DNA of 64,000 nucleotides from Sulfitobacter sp. DFL-14 (lineage in GTDB: Bacteria > Pseudomonadota > Alphaproteobacteria > Rhodobacterales > Rhodobacteraceae). Positions 17,639-24,766 of the stretch are shown in pieces (positions within the stretch are counted from its first letter, which is position 1; each line of letters starts with the position of its first letter). The position numbers and the translations under genes are program-made. Below the pieces are notes generated by a model. It was not told the DNA's origin. It did no database searches and was given only the letters and a program-made list of their open reading frames with translations. The stretch is from assembly GCF_003335585.1 (NCBI RefSeq), contig NZ_QBFD01000029.1, positions 126,625 through 190,624 on the forward strand, given 5' to 3'.

Positions 17639-18076
17639 ATGTTTGCTGATTTCATCAAACGGCTGACCCAGCCGGATCCCGCCCCGCTTGCCGATACCGA
17701 TGCCCGCCTCGCGCTGACCGCGCTTCTGGTGCGTGTTGCCCGGTCGGACAATGACTATGATGCCGGCGAAATGCGGCGGATCGAGGAAATCGCCCGCGAC
17801 CGCTATGGGCTGACGCCGGAACAGGCCGCCGCCCTGCGCGCCGAGGCCGAAGAGCTGGAGGCGCAGGCCCCCGATACCGTCCGCTTTACCCGCGCGATCA
17901 AGGAGGCGGTGCCCTACGAGAATCGCCTCGGCGTGATCGAGGCGCTGTGGAAGGTGGTTCTGGCCGACGGCACCCGCGCCGACGAGGAAGACGCGCTGCT
18001 GCGCCTTGTCGCCAGCCTGCTGGGTGTCGAGGACAAGGACAGCGCCATGGCCCGCCAGCGCGTCGCGGCCCAGTAA
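17639..18076 (+). CDS. TerB-family protein, copy 2
   Basis: A 145-residue paralogue of the preceding gene, the same length and plan: ALTALLVRVARSDNDYDAGEM near residue 30 and IEALWKVVLADGTRADEEDALL near 103. The two copies share the helix pattern but only moderate identity, so the duplication is old. The stop codon is directly followed by a 98-bp palindromic element. Probably co-transcribed with copy 1. Confidence 0.8.
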   Translation: MFADFIKRLTQPDPAPLADTDARLALTALLVRVARSDNDYDAGEMRRIEEIARDRYGLTPEQAAALRAEAEELEAQAPDTVRFTRAIKEAVPYENRLGVIEALWKVVLADGTRADEEDALLRLVASLLGVEDKDSAMARQRVAAQ

Positions 18077-18174
18077 AGCGTTTCCAGTTTTCGTTGAAAC
18101 GAAGCATCGCCAATGTCCCGGGAGCGCCAAAGGCGCGGCAGGGTATTGGCGATACAGCATAAACTGGAAACGCT
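18077..18174. repeat. 98-bp palindromic intergenic element A
   Basis: The ends AGCGTTTCCAGTTT (18077-18090) and AAACTGGAAACGCT (18161-18174) are perfect 14-base inverted repeats. Inside, ATCGCCAAT (18106-18114) pairs with ATTGGCGAT (18145-18153), and at the centre GCGCC pairs with GGCGC. The core between the inner arms is nearly the same, in reverse orientation, as that of element C at 30984. The element starts right after the terB stop and is preceded by GTAA. Confidence 0.8.
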
Positions 18175-18196
18175 CCAGGCAAGGCTCAGCGCCGGG

Positions 18197-19366
18197 TCAT
18201 GATCCGGCGCCCAGCGCCCTGCCCCGCAAGCGGCCGGTCCTGCGCGCAAATGTCACGATGATCAGGGTCGCCGCGATCTGCAGCGCTGCAAAGACGATCA
18301 TCGCGGGCAGCAGCCCCAGCACATCCGCCAGCGCGCCGCTGGCGATGACCGGCAGCGAGAACCCCGCATAGGCATAGACGAACAGCCCCGCAGCGGCGCG
18401 CGCACGGTCCTGCGGTGCCCGCAGCGACACCTCTGCCAGCGCGGCCAGATAGGTGAACCCATAGCTCGCCGCACTGGTGATGCAGGTGCCGAGCAACACA
18501 AGGGCCAGCACCTTGAGCCAGACACCGGCCAGCAGCACCAGAAACCCCAGCGGGATCAGCACAAACCCCAGGTTCAGCGCGCCCTGGTTTGTCATGCGCC
18601 GGGCCAGCGGCTGGCACAGGAAGCCCGCAAAAATCGCCAGAAAGATCACCAGACCTGTCCATCCGCCCAGGTCGTTCGCCGCCAGTTCCAGCGGCACGAT
18701 GGCAATGGTCATGCCGGTCGTGGACCATGCCAGCGCCATCGCCGCCCCGAAGCGCCAGCTGCCTGCCGGAAACACAGGCAGACGCAGCAGGGACACCGGT
18801 CGCAGGCTGTAGTTCCGGGGCAGCATCAATGCTGTCACCGCAAGCAGGGGCGCCGCGATGAACAGGGCGATATAGCTGACCGGCAGCAGCGTCGGGCCCT
18901 GCACCCCAAGGCTGATCCCCGTTGCCAGCGCCCCGCCACCGAACCCCAGCGAGGTCGCCGAGGTGACAGCCAGCGCCGCGTTCCGCGTCTGCGCCGTTCC
19001 CATGATCTCTGCCATATAGGCGGTGCCCGCCGTGGTGGCGAGGCCGGTGCCTACCCCCAGCAGACAGCGGGCAACAACAAGCGTGGTCCAGCCCGGCAAC
19101 AGGACCAGAAGCCCCGTGGCCACCGCCCCCAGAATCAGCGCCAGCGCCAGCGGAATGCGCCGCCCGATCCGGTCAGACAGACCGCCCAGCAGCAGGAGTG
19201 TCGGCATCAGCCCCCCGACATAGGCGGCAAAGGCCAGGGTCACCGCCGTCGCGCCCACGCCGCTTTGCGCCGCATAGATATCATAGAGCGGGGCCTGAAG
19301 GTTCACCGCAAAGGTGACAGTGAACAGAGCCAGCCCAAGCAGCGCGGCGGCAAGATTTCCCGACAT
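18197..19366 (-). CDS. MFS transporter (drug/metabolite exporter type)
   Basis: A 389-residue protein with about twelve hydrophobic helices. The loop between helices 2 and 3 carries GGLSDRIGRRIPL, the major-facilitator signature, and helix 4-5 has RCLLGVGTGLATTAGTAYMAE. It is an inner-membrane proton-linked transporter, probably an exporter; the substrate is not evident. The ATG at 19366 follows a TGAGGG site and is preferred to an upstream in-frame start. It is divergent from a MocR-type regulator that may control it. Confidence 0.88.
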   Translation of the reverse strand: MSGNLAAALLGLALFTVTFAVNLQAPLYDIYAAQSGVGATAVTLAFAAYVGGLMPTLLLLGGLSDRIGRRIPLALALILGAVATGLLVLLPGWTTLVVARCLLGVGTGLATTAGTAYMAEIMGTAQTRNAALAVTSATSLGFGGGALATGISLGVQGPTLLPVSYIALFIAAPLLAVTALMLPRNYSLRPVSLLRLPVFPAGSWRFGAAMALAWSTTGMTIAIVPLELAANDLGGWTGLVIFLAIFAGFLCQPLARRMTNQGALNLGFVLIPLGFLVLLAGVWLKVLALVLLGTCITSAASYGFTYLAALAEVSLRAPQDRARAAAGLFVYAYAGFSLPVIASGALADVLGLLPAMIVFAALQIAATLIIVTFARRTGRLRGRALGAGS

Positions 19367-19434
19367 GGCAAGACCCTCAAAGATTGACTTGCACGGGGCA
19401 TGCCATGCGCCATAATGCATGACAATTTTTAGAT

Positions 19435-19447
19435 TGTACTAGGTACA
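19435..19447. promoter_or_regulatory. Palindrome TGTAC-TAG-GTACA in the divergent MFS/MocR promoter region
   Basis: Perfect five-base arms with a three-base spacer, ten bases before the MocR start. MocR-type regulators usually bind their own divergent promoter regions, so this is a plausible operator; a single copy is seen and no footprint is known to me. Confidence 0.4.
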
Positions 19448-19456
19448 GAGGGTGTC

Positions 19457-20815
19457 ATGGGCAAAGCCAAATATCTGCGCCTCGCCGACGCGCTCACCGG
19501 CGCCATCGAGAACGGCAAACTTGCGCCGGGCACCAGATTGCCCACGCACCGCGCCTTTGCCGAACAATTCGGCGTCGCCCTTGCCACCGCCACGCGCACC
19601 TATGGCGAACTTGAACGCCGGGGCATGGTCCTGGGCGAGGCGGGGCGCGGCACCTTCGTGCGCGATCCTGGCCTGCCGCTCACTCTGGGGGTCCGGCAGA
19701 CCGACAGCGAAGGGCTGGTTGATCTTGTCTTCAACATGCCCGGCGGTGCCGGGGACGCGGATATGCTGCGCTCCGGGCTGCGGCGGCTCGCGGCATCGGG
19801 CGATCTTGAGGCGATGCTGCGCTATCAGCCCCATGGCGGCCGCCCCCACGAACGCCGGATCATCGCTGAACATCTCTCGGCCAGCCTCGGCCCGGTCGAT
19901 CCGGGGGTGCTGCTGGTCACATCGGGCGCGCAGCACGGGCTGGCGATCACCGCACTTGGGGTGCTGCGGCGCGGGGATGCGGTGGCCACCGACATGCTGA
20001 CCTATCCCGGCTTCAAATCCGTCGCCGCCCTGCAGGGGCTCGACCTGGTGGGCATCGAGGGGATGAATGGCGTGATGAACCCCGATGCGCTGGACCGGCA
20101 GTGCCGCACCCGCAAGCTGCGCGCGGTCTATCTGATCCCGACCGTGCAGAACCCGCTGGGCGCGGTCATGGACCTGCCCACCCGCCTGCGCCTGATCGAG
20201 GTGGCGCGAAAGCATGATCTGTTGATCCTGGAGGACGCGGCATATGCTTTTCTCGAACCGGACCCGCCGCCGGGCTTTCTTGCCCTTGCCCCCGATCTGA
20301 CCATCCATCTGGGCGGTTTCTCCAAAAGCCTCGCGACGGGGCTGCGGCTTGGCTATGTGATTGCCCCGGCGCGGCGTCTCGACGGGCTGCTTGATGCGAT
20401 CCGGGCAACCACATGGAACGCGCCCGCGCTGATTTCCGGCCTGGTCACCGGCTGGATCATGGATGGCACGCTTGCAGCCTCCGAGCAGGCCCGCCGCGCG
20501 GACGGTGCCGAACGTCAGCGCATCTGCCGCGCCGTATTTGGCGAAAGGCCGGTGCTGGCGCACCGCAATGCGGGGTTCGCCTGGCTGCCCCTGGACAGGG
20601 GGCTGCGCGCCGGCCCCATCGTCACCCATCTGAAACAAAAGGGGCTTTCCGTCTCCGGTGCGGAGCCTTTTGCCACCACCGCCGCGATTCCGCAGGCGCT
20701 GCGGCTGGCCTTTGGCGGCGTCCGGACAGAGGAGCTGACCGCTTCCCTGCAAACGGTACAGGACGCCATCGAGAGCCACACGCCAGTGAAACCCACCCCG
20801 CGACCGGGCCTGTGA
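19457..20815 (+). CDS. MocR/PdxR-type GntR regulator with aminotransferase domain
   Basis: A 452-residue fusion. The N-terminal winged helix (about 1-75) reads YLRLADALTGAIENGKLAPG, LPTHRAFAEQFGV and GRGTFVRD, the GntR pattern. The rest is a fold-type I PLP domain with LVTSGAQHGLAI, YLIPTVQNPLGAVM, EDAAYAFLE and the PLP lysine in GGFSKSLATGLRLGY (near residue 280). MocR proteins use PLP or amino compounds as effectors. It is divergent from the MFS gene and lies just before the polyamine-type cluster, so it could regulate either; no direct evidence. Confidence 0.92.
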   Translation: MGKAKYLRLADALTGAIENGKLAPGTRLPTHRAFAEQFGVALATATRTYGELERRGMVLGEAGRGTFVRDPGLPLTLGVRQTDSEGLVDLVFNMPGGAGDADMLRSGLRRLAASGDLEAMLRYQPHGGRPHERRIIAEHLSASLGPVDPGVLLVTSGAQHGLAITALGVLRRGDAVATDMLTYPGFKSVAALQGLDLVGIEGMNGVMNPDALDRQCRTRKLRAVYLIPTVQNPLGAVMDLPTRLRLIEVARKHDLLILEDAAYAFLEPDPPPGFLALAPDLTIHLGGFSKSLATGLRLGYVIAPARRLDGLLDAIRATTWNAPALISGLVTGWIMDGTLAASEQARRADGAERQRICRAVFGERPVLAHRNAGFAWLPLDRGLRAGPIVTHLKQKGLSVSGAEPFATTAAIPQALRLAFGGVRTEELTASLQTVQDAIESHTPVKPTPRPGL

Positions 20816-20865
20816 CGCAGCTTTGCCACCGCCCGCACCGAGCGCCTGCCCTGTCCTTCAGCGAT

Positions 20866-20938
20866 TGACCCTAGGTCAGCCCGCAAATTATGCGGCCCTG
20901 TCAAACACGGCGTTGCAATCTGAGGGAAATTATTCCCT
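20866..20938. promoter_or_regulatory. Three short palindromes upstream of the ABC transporter operon
   Basis: Within 75 bases lie TGACC-CTA-GGTCA (20866-20878), CCGCA-AATTA-TGCGG (20881-20895) and AGGGAA-ATTA-TTCCCT (20923-20938). All have perfect arms. This is the only non-coding space before the operon and is a reasonable place for operators; the binding proteins are unknown. Confidence 0.4.
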
Positions 20939-20962
20939 TATGTCACATCGAAACGGTAAGAA

Positions 20963-21748
20963 GTGACACTCGTGGACCCTGAGACCCCCGTCATCCAGAT
21001 CAACGACCTGCACAAGGCCTATGGCGCGCTCGAAGTGCTCAAAGGCGTCAGCCTGAATGCCCCCAAGGGCAATGTGATTTCGCTGATCGGATCATCCGGA
21101 TCGGGCAAATCGACGCTGCTGCGGTGCTGCAACCTGCTGGAAGACAGCCAGCAGGGCGACATCCTGTTCAAGGGCGAACCCGTCACCTGGAAGGGCAGCC
21201 ACCATGGCCGCAGGCCCAGCGACCCCAAACAGGTGCTGCGCATCCGCACCAACCTCAGCATGGTGTTCCAGCAGTTCAACCTGTGGTCCCATATGACCAT
21301 CCTGCAAAACGTGATGGAGGCGCCGCTGACCGTGCTGGGGCGCGACCGGGCAGAGGTTGAACAGGCCGCGCGCGGCTATCTCGACAAGGTCGGGATCGGC
21401 GACAAATGCGATGTCTACCCGGCCCAGCTTTCCGGCGGCCAGCAGCAGCGCGCCGCGATTGCACGGGGGCTCTGCATGGAGCCCGAGGCGCTGCTCTTTG
21501 ACGAGCCGACCAGCGCGCTTGACCCGGAGCTGGAGCAGGAGGTGGTCAGGGTCATCAAGGACCTGGCCACCGAGGGGCGCACGATGCTGATCGTCACCCA
21601 TGACATGAAACTGGCCGCTGATGTGTCCGACCACGTCATTTTCCTGCATCAGGGCCTGATCGAGGAACAGGGGCCGCCCGACCGGCTGTTCGGCGCGCCC
21701 ACATCAGAACGCCTGCGCGGGTTCCTTTCGGCGACCCACGCAACGTAG
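20963..21748 (+). CDS. ABC transporter ATP-binding protein (polar amino acid/polyamine type, HisP-like)
   Basis: A 261-residue ATPase with Walker A GSSGSGKST (about 43-51), Q-loop in MVFQQFNLWSHMT (about 100), signature LSGGQQQR (about 156-163), Walker B LLFDEPTSALDPE (about 176-188) and switch His in VTHDMKLA. The family drives uptake of polar amino acids, opines and similar bases. The start is a GTG (20963; a second GTG lies at 20972). It is the first gene of the transport and gamma-glutamylation cluster. Confidence 0.93.
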   Translation: MTLVDPETPVIQINDLHKAYGALEVLKGVSLNAPKGNVISLIGSSGSGKSTLLRCCNLLEDSQQGDILFKGEPVTWKGSHHGRRPSDPKQVLRIRTNLSMVFQQFNLWSHMTILQNVMEAPLTVLGRDRAEVEQAARGYLDKVGIGDKCDVYPAQLSGGQQQRAAIARGLCMEPEALLFDEPTSALDPELEQEVVRVIKDLATEGRTMLIVTHDMKLAADVSDHVIFLHQGLIEEQGPPDRLFGAPTSERLRGFLSATHAT

Positions 21749-21782
21749 ACCAGAACGAAAACCAGAACGGGAGTAACACGTT

Positions 21783-22517
21783 ATGAAAAAGATTATCCTT
21801 TCCGCCACGGCGCTGGCGATGATGGCCGGAGCGGCCTTTGCCGATTCGCATTCCAGCACCGTCCGCATGGGGACCGAGGGCGCCTACCCTCCCTACAACT
21901 TCCTCAACGATGCGGGTGAAGTCGACGGCTTCGAGCGTGAAGTGGGCGACGAGCTCTGCGCGCGGGCCGAGCTGACCTGCGAATGGGTCACCAATGAATG
22001 GGACAGCATCATCCCCAACCTGACCTCCGGCAACTACGACACCATCATCGCCGGCATGTCGATCACCGACGAACGTGACGAGGTCATCGACTTCACGCAG
22101 AACTACTTCCCGCCCGCCGCTTCCGCCTATGTGGCGAAATCGGCTGATGCGGATCTGACCGCCGGTGTCATCGCGGCGCAGACCAGCACCATCCAGGCCG
22201 GCTATGTTGCTGAATCCGGTGCCACCCTGCTGGAATTCGCCACCTATGACGAAACCGTCGCCGCCGTGATGTCGGGCGAAGCCGATGCGGTTTTCGCCGA
22301 CAAGGACGCGCTGGCCCCCACGGTCGAGGAATCGGGCGGTGAGCTGAGCTTTGTTGGCGATGACGTGCCGCTGGGCGGCGGTATCGGTGTCGGCGTCCGC
22401 GAAAGCGACACCGAGCTGAAAGGAAAGCTCGACGCGGCAATCCAGTCCATGAAGGACGACGGCAGCCTGAACGAGCTGATCGTCAAATGGTTCGGCGCAG
22501 ACGCCAAAACCTTCTGA
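21783..22517 (+). CDS. Periplasmic amino acid/polyamine-type substrate-binding protein
   Basis: A 244-residue family 3 solute-binding protein. The signal peptide runs to about AAFA-DS (residue 20), followed by TVRMGTEGAYPPYNFLNDAGEVDGFE, the typical opening. It then has GNYDTIIAGMSITDERDEVIDFT (about 82-104) and an acidic SGEADAVFADKDAL region. It delivers its ligand to the permeases encoded downstream. A strong terminator follows directly, which would separate it from the permease genes unless read through. Confidence 0.93.
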   Translation: MKKIILSATALAMMAGAAFADSHSSTVRMGTEGAYPPYNFLNDAGEVDGFEREVGDELCARAELTCEWVTNEWDSIIPNLTSGNYDTIIAGMSITDERDEVIDFTQNYFPPAASAYVAKSADADLTAGVIAAQTSTIQAGYVAESGATLLEFATYDETVAAVMSGEADAVFADKDALAPTVEESGGELSFVGDDVPLGGGIGVGVRESDTELKGKLDAAIQSMKDDGSLNELIVKWFGADAKTF

Positions 22518-22523
22518 TACAAC

Positions 22524-22551
22524 AAAGGCCGGCCCGATGCGGCCGGCCTTT
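22524..22551 (+). terminator. Hairpin terminator after the binding-protein gene
   Basis: AAAGGCCGGCC (22524-22534) pairs perfectly with GGCCGGCCTTT (22541-22551) over a six-base loop. The arm sequence gives three A on one side and three T on the other, so it could act on both strands and also end the antisense microgene at 22565. In transporter operons such hairpins commonly keep binding-protein expression above that of the permeases. Confidence 0.75.
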
Positions 22552-22564
22552 CCGCCCCGAAGCC

Positions 22565-22798
22565 CTAGCCCAGCAGCGGGTCTTCAAATGCCACAGGAAC
22601 GAGGAAATCAGTGCCCGCGTCATCCAGACTGAAAGACTGCGGACCGGTCGCGCCAAGCAATGGGTCTTCGAAGCCGTTTTCGACCACCAGACCCAGCACG
22701 CGGGGCATCGTCAGACCCAGCAGCGGATCCTCGAACATGCCTGATCCGTTGTCGATGACGGTGGCGGCGGAGCTTTTGAAAATGAACTGGTCTGACAT
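22565..22798 (-). CDS. FEDPLLG-repeat microprotein, antisense within the transporter cluster
   Basis: This 77-residue gene has an AAAGGA ribosome site six bases before its ATG. The protein has no signal peptide and holds the motif FEDPLLG three times, at residues 22-28, 43-49 and 71-77, the last at the very C-terminus. The starts are 21 and 28 residues apart, both multiples of seven. The first two copies are preceded by VIDNGSGM and LVVENG. The three DNA copies differ at several third positions but every change is synonymous, strong evidence that the protein sequence is under selection. I know no family with this motif. A repeated C-terminal core recalls ribosomally made peptide precursors, but no modification enzyme is adjacent. 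Confidence 0.75.
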   Translation of the reverse strand: MSDQFIFKSSAATVIDNGSGMFEDPLLGLTMPRVLGLVVENGFEDPLLGATGPQSFSLDDAGTDFLVPVAFEDPLLG

Positions 22799-22819
22799 GT
22801 GTTTTCCTTTGGCTGAATG

Positions 22820-22838
22820 CGGATCTTTGAATGATCCG
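22820..22838. promoter_or_regulatory. Palindrome CGGATC-N7-GATCCG between the microgene and the permease
   Basis: Perfect six-base arms with a seven-base spacer in the 100-base divergent region. It is the best operator candidate for either gene; the binding protein is unknown. Confidence 0.35.
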
Positions 22839-22900
22839 AGCATTCCAGACCTGTCTCTTGCTGAACAGTCGGGTATTCCTGACTCCGTCGGAGGGCCCTG

Positions 22901-23785
22901 CTGATCCTTCCCGATTGTACAGTTCCCGGAACGCTGGACGGCCTGATCTGGCTGACCTGCTACCTGACCACGGGCAAGCATGTGGCCTTTTACGGCGCAT
23001 TCGGCACAGTGCTGCTGCTGCTGGCGATCACGGCCCCCATGGCGCTGGCCTTCGGCTTTGGCGGGGCGATGGCGGCGCGGGCGCAGTTTGCGCCGCTGCG
23101 CTGGTTCGGCAAGGGCTATATCGCCATCGTGCGCGGCGTGCCGGACATCGCCTTTTTCCTGTTTTTCGTCATCGCGCTGGATCAGGCCGTCGAATACATG
23201 CGCCACCTGTGGAAATGCCCCGACTGGGATCAGCCGATCCGCCAGGGCAGCGATTTCCTGGTCTGCCAGGCGGCCAAGATGCCGCTGGGCAACTCCCCCC
23301 AATGGGTGCATGAAACCTATGGTTTCGCCCTTGCGGTGCTGACCTTTGCCATCGTCTTTGGCGCCTTCGCGGCCAATGTGCTGTTCGGTGCCATGCGCGC
23401 CGTGCCCCGTGCGCAGCTGGAGACCGCCGAAAGCTATGGCATGTCCCCGCGCCAGACCTTCTGGCGCATCCTGGTGCCGCAGATGTGGGTCTATGCGCTG
23501 CCCGGCCTGTCGAACCTGTGGATGGTATTGATCAAATCCACCCCCCTGCTGTTCCTGCTGGGGGTCGAGGATATCGTCTATTGGGCGCGGGAACTGGGCG
23601 CGGCCAAGACCCCGCGCTTTACCGCTTTCCCGCATGGCGACTGGCGCGTGTGGTACTTCCTCGCCCTGCTGGTCTTCTACCTCGCCTTCACGCGGGTCTC
23701 CGAAATCGTGCTGGGTCGGCTGATGACCCGGCTGACACGCGGGCAGGCCACCATGGGCGGCGAAGCGCAGAGGAAGAACGCATGA
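22901..23785 (+). CDS. Amino acid/polyamine ABC transporter permease 1, non-canonical start
   Basis: An inner-membrane permease of the HisQM type with five to six helices and the EAA loop MRAVPRAQLETAESYGMSPR (about 168-187), which docks on the ATPase. The first standard in-frame start is a GTG at 22982, but coding sequence clearly continues upstream (LPDCTVPGTLDGLIWLTCYL). A GGAGGG ribosome site at 22890-22895 points to a start near 22901, where the codon is CTG. No ATG, GTG or TTG lies in frame between the stop at 22880 and 22982. Either a CTG start is used or a base is in error. The gene ends in an ATGA overlap with a 30-codon reading frame. Confidence 0.85.
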   Translation: MILPDCTVPGTLDGLIWLTCYLTTGKHVAFYGAFGTVLLLLAITAPMALAFGFGGAMAARAQFAPLRWFGKGYIAIVRGVPDIAFFLFFVIALDQAVEYMRHLWKCPDWDQPIRQGSDFLVCQAAKMPLGNSPQWVHETYGFALAVLTFAIVFGAFAANVLFGAMRAVPRAQLETAESYGMSPRQTFWRILVPQMWVYALPGLSNLWMVLIKSTPLLFLLGVEDIVYWARELGAAKTPRFTAFPHGDWRVWYFLALLVFYLAFTRVSEIVLGRLMTRLTRGQATMGGEAQRKNA

Positions 23786-23874
23786 CCTGTTCTTCACATA
23801 CAAATGGGGCCGGACGCGCATGCGCCGCATACGCTCACCCGGCCGCGTTGCTCCACAAGGAGCAACGGACATGA
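23782..23874 (+). CDS. Coupling micro-ORF between the two permease genes (30 residues)
   Basis: This ATG is part of the ATGA at the end of permease 1, and its TGA is part of the ATGA at the start of permease 2. The 30 residues (starting MTCSSHTNG, ending LLHKEQRT) have no membrane segment and no recognisable motif. The perfect overlap at both ends suggests a translational relay rather than a functional protein. Permease 2 also has its own AAGGAG ribosome site inside this frame. Confidence 0.5.
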   Translation: MTCSSHTNGAGRACAAYAHPAALLHKEQRT

Positions 23875-24677
23875 CCTGCCTCCAGACCATCCAGGATTAC
23901 GGCCTGCGGTCGCTGGGCATCGGCGAACGCCTGCTGCCGCGTGACAATTTCACGCTCTGCGACCAGTTCACCCTGATCGGCTCCGGCATGCTGTGGAACG
24001 TCTACTTCGGCACCCTGGCGCTGATCACCGGCTTCTTCCTGGCCACCGCCCTTGGCCTGGGCAAGGCCAGCCCCAACCCGCTGCTGCGCAAACCGTCGGA
24101 ATGGTTCATCTTCATCTTCCGGGGCTCGCCGCTCTTTATCCAGTTCTTCTTTGGCTACTTCCTGTTCCTGACCCTGAAACAGCAGGCCGCCTTCTTTGAT
24201 CCCTTCTCTGCCGCCTGGCTGGGGGCGCTGGTTGTGCTTTTCTGCAACACCGCCGCCTATACCGGCGAAATCTTTTACGGCGCGCTGCTGTCGGTGCCCA
24301 AGGGCGACATCGAGGCGGCGGATGCCTATGGCCTCTCGGGCTGGAAACGCTTTCGCCGGGTGATCTGGCCCACCATGCTGCGGCTGGCCTGGCCCGCCTA
24401 TACGAACGAGGCGATTTTCCTGTTTCACGCCACAACACTGGTATTTTTCAGTGGGTTCCCGGCGGTTCAGCAAAAAGGCGACGCGCTTTATTACGCCAGC
24501 TATTTCGCGGACAAGACCTTCAACCCCTTTGTCCCCTATCCGATCCTGGCGGGGTATTTCATCCTGCTGACATTGGTCGTGATCACACTTTTCGGGCTGA
24601 TCAACAAACGGCTGAACCGGCACCTGCCGCAGGAACGCCGCCAAAAATTACGCTTGCGCCCTAATCTGATCCGGTAG
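23871..24677 (+). CDS. Amino acid/polyamine ABC transporter permease 2
   Basis: A 268-residue HisQM-type permease: MLWNVYFGTLALITGFFLA as the first helix, FIFIFRGSPLFIQFFFGYF in the second, and the EAA loop LLSVPKGDIEAADAYGLSGW (about 142-161). The start at 23871 follows AAGGAG with good spacing. With permease 1 it should form the heterodimeric channel for the cluster. The gene is followed by an 89-base spacer holding a palindrome. Confidence 0.92.
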   Translation: MTCLQTIQDYGLRSLGIGERLLPRDNFTLCDQFTLIGSGMLWNVYFGTLALITGFFLATALGLGKASPNPLLRKPSEWFIFIFRGSPLFIQFFFGYFLFLTLKQQAAFFDPFSAAWLGALVVLFCNTAAYTGEIFYGALLSVPKGDIEAADAYGLSGWKRFRRVIWPTMLRLAWPAYTNEAIFLFHATTLVFFSGFPAVQQKGDALYYASYFADKTFNPFVPYPILAGYFILLTLVVITLFGLINKRLNRHLPQERRQKLRLRPNLIR

Positions 24678-24678
24678 T

Positions 24679-24692
24679 ATCAAACTTTTGAT
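24679..24692. promoter_or_regulatory. Palindrome ATCAAA-CT-TTTGAT upstream of the first ligase gene
   Basis: Perfect six-base arms with a two-base spacer, two bases after the permease stop and 75 bases before the glutamine-synthetase-like gene. AT-rich in a GC-rich setting, so it is a fair operator candidate. Confidence 0.4.
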
Positions 24693-24766
24693 CAAATTAT
24701 CCGGCGGTGGTTGACGGCTGACAGGCTGAGGCCTGAACGCTTGTCCCACAGCCTATCAGGTGTGCA

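Noticed and set aside
23820-23870. Upstream in-frame ATG extending permease 2 by 17 codons
   Set aside because: The ATG at 23871 has AAGGAG at good spacing and fits the family start; the extension is rich in Arg, Ala and Pro and overlaps the relay frame.
22831-23890. Long minus-strand frame continuing upstream of the FEDPLLG gene through the permease region
   Set aside because: Its upstream part is the complement of clear permease coding sequence, while the ATG at 22798 has its own ribosome site; only the last 77 codons are convincing.
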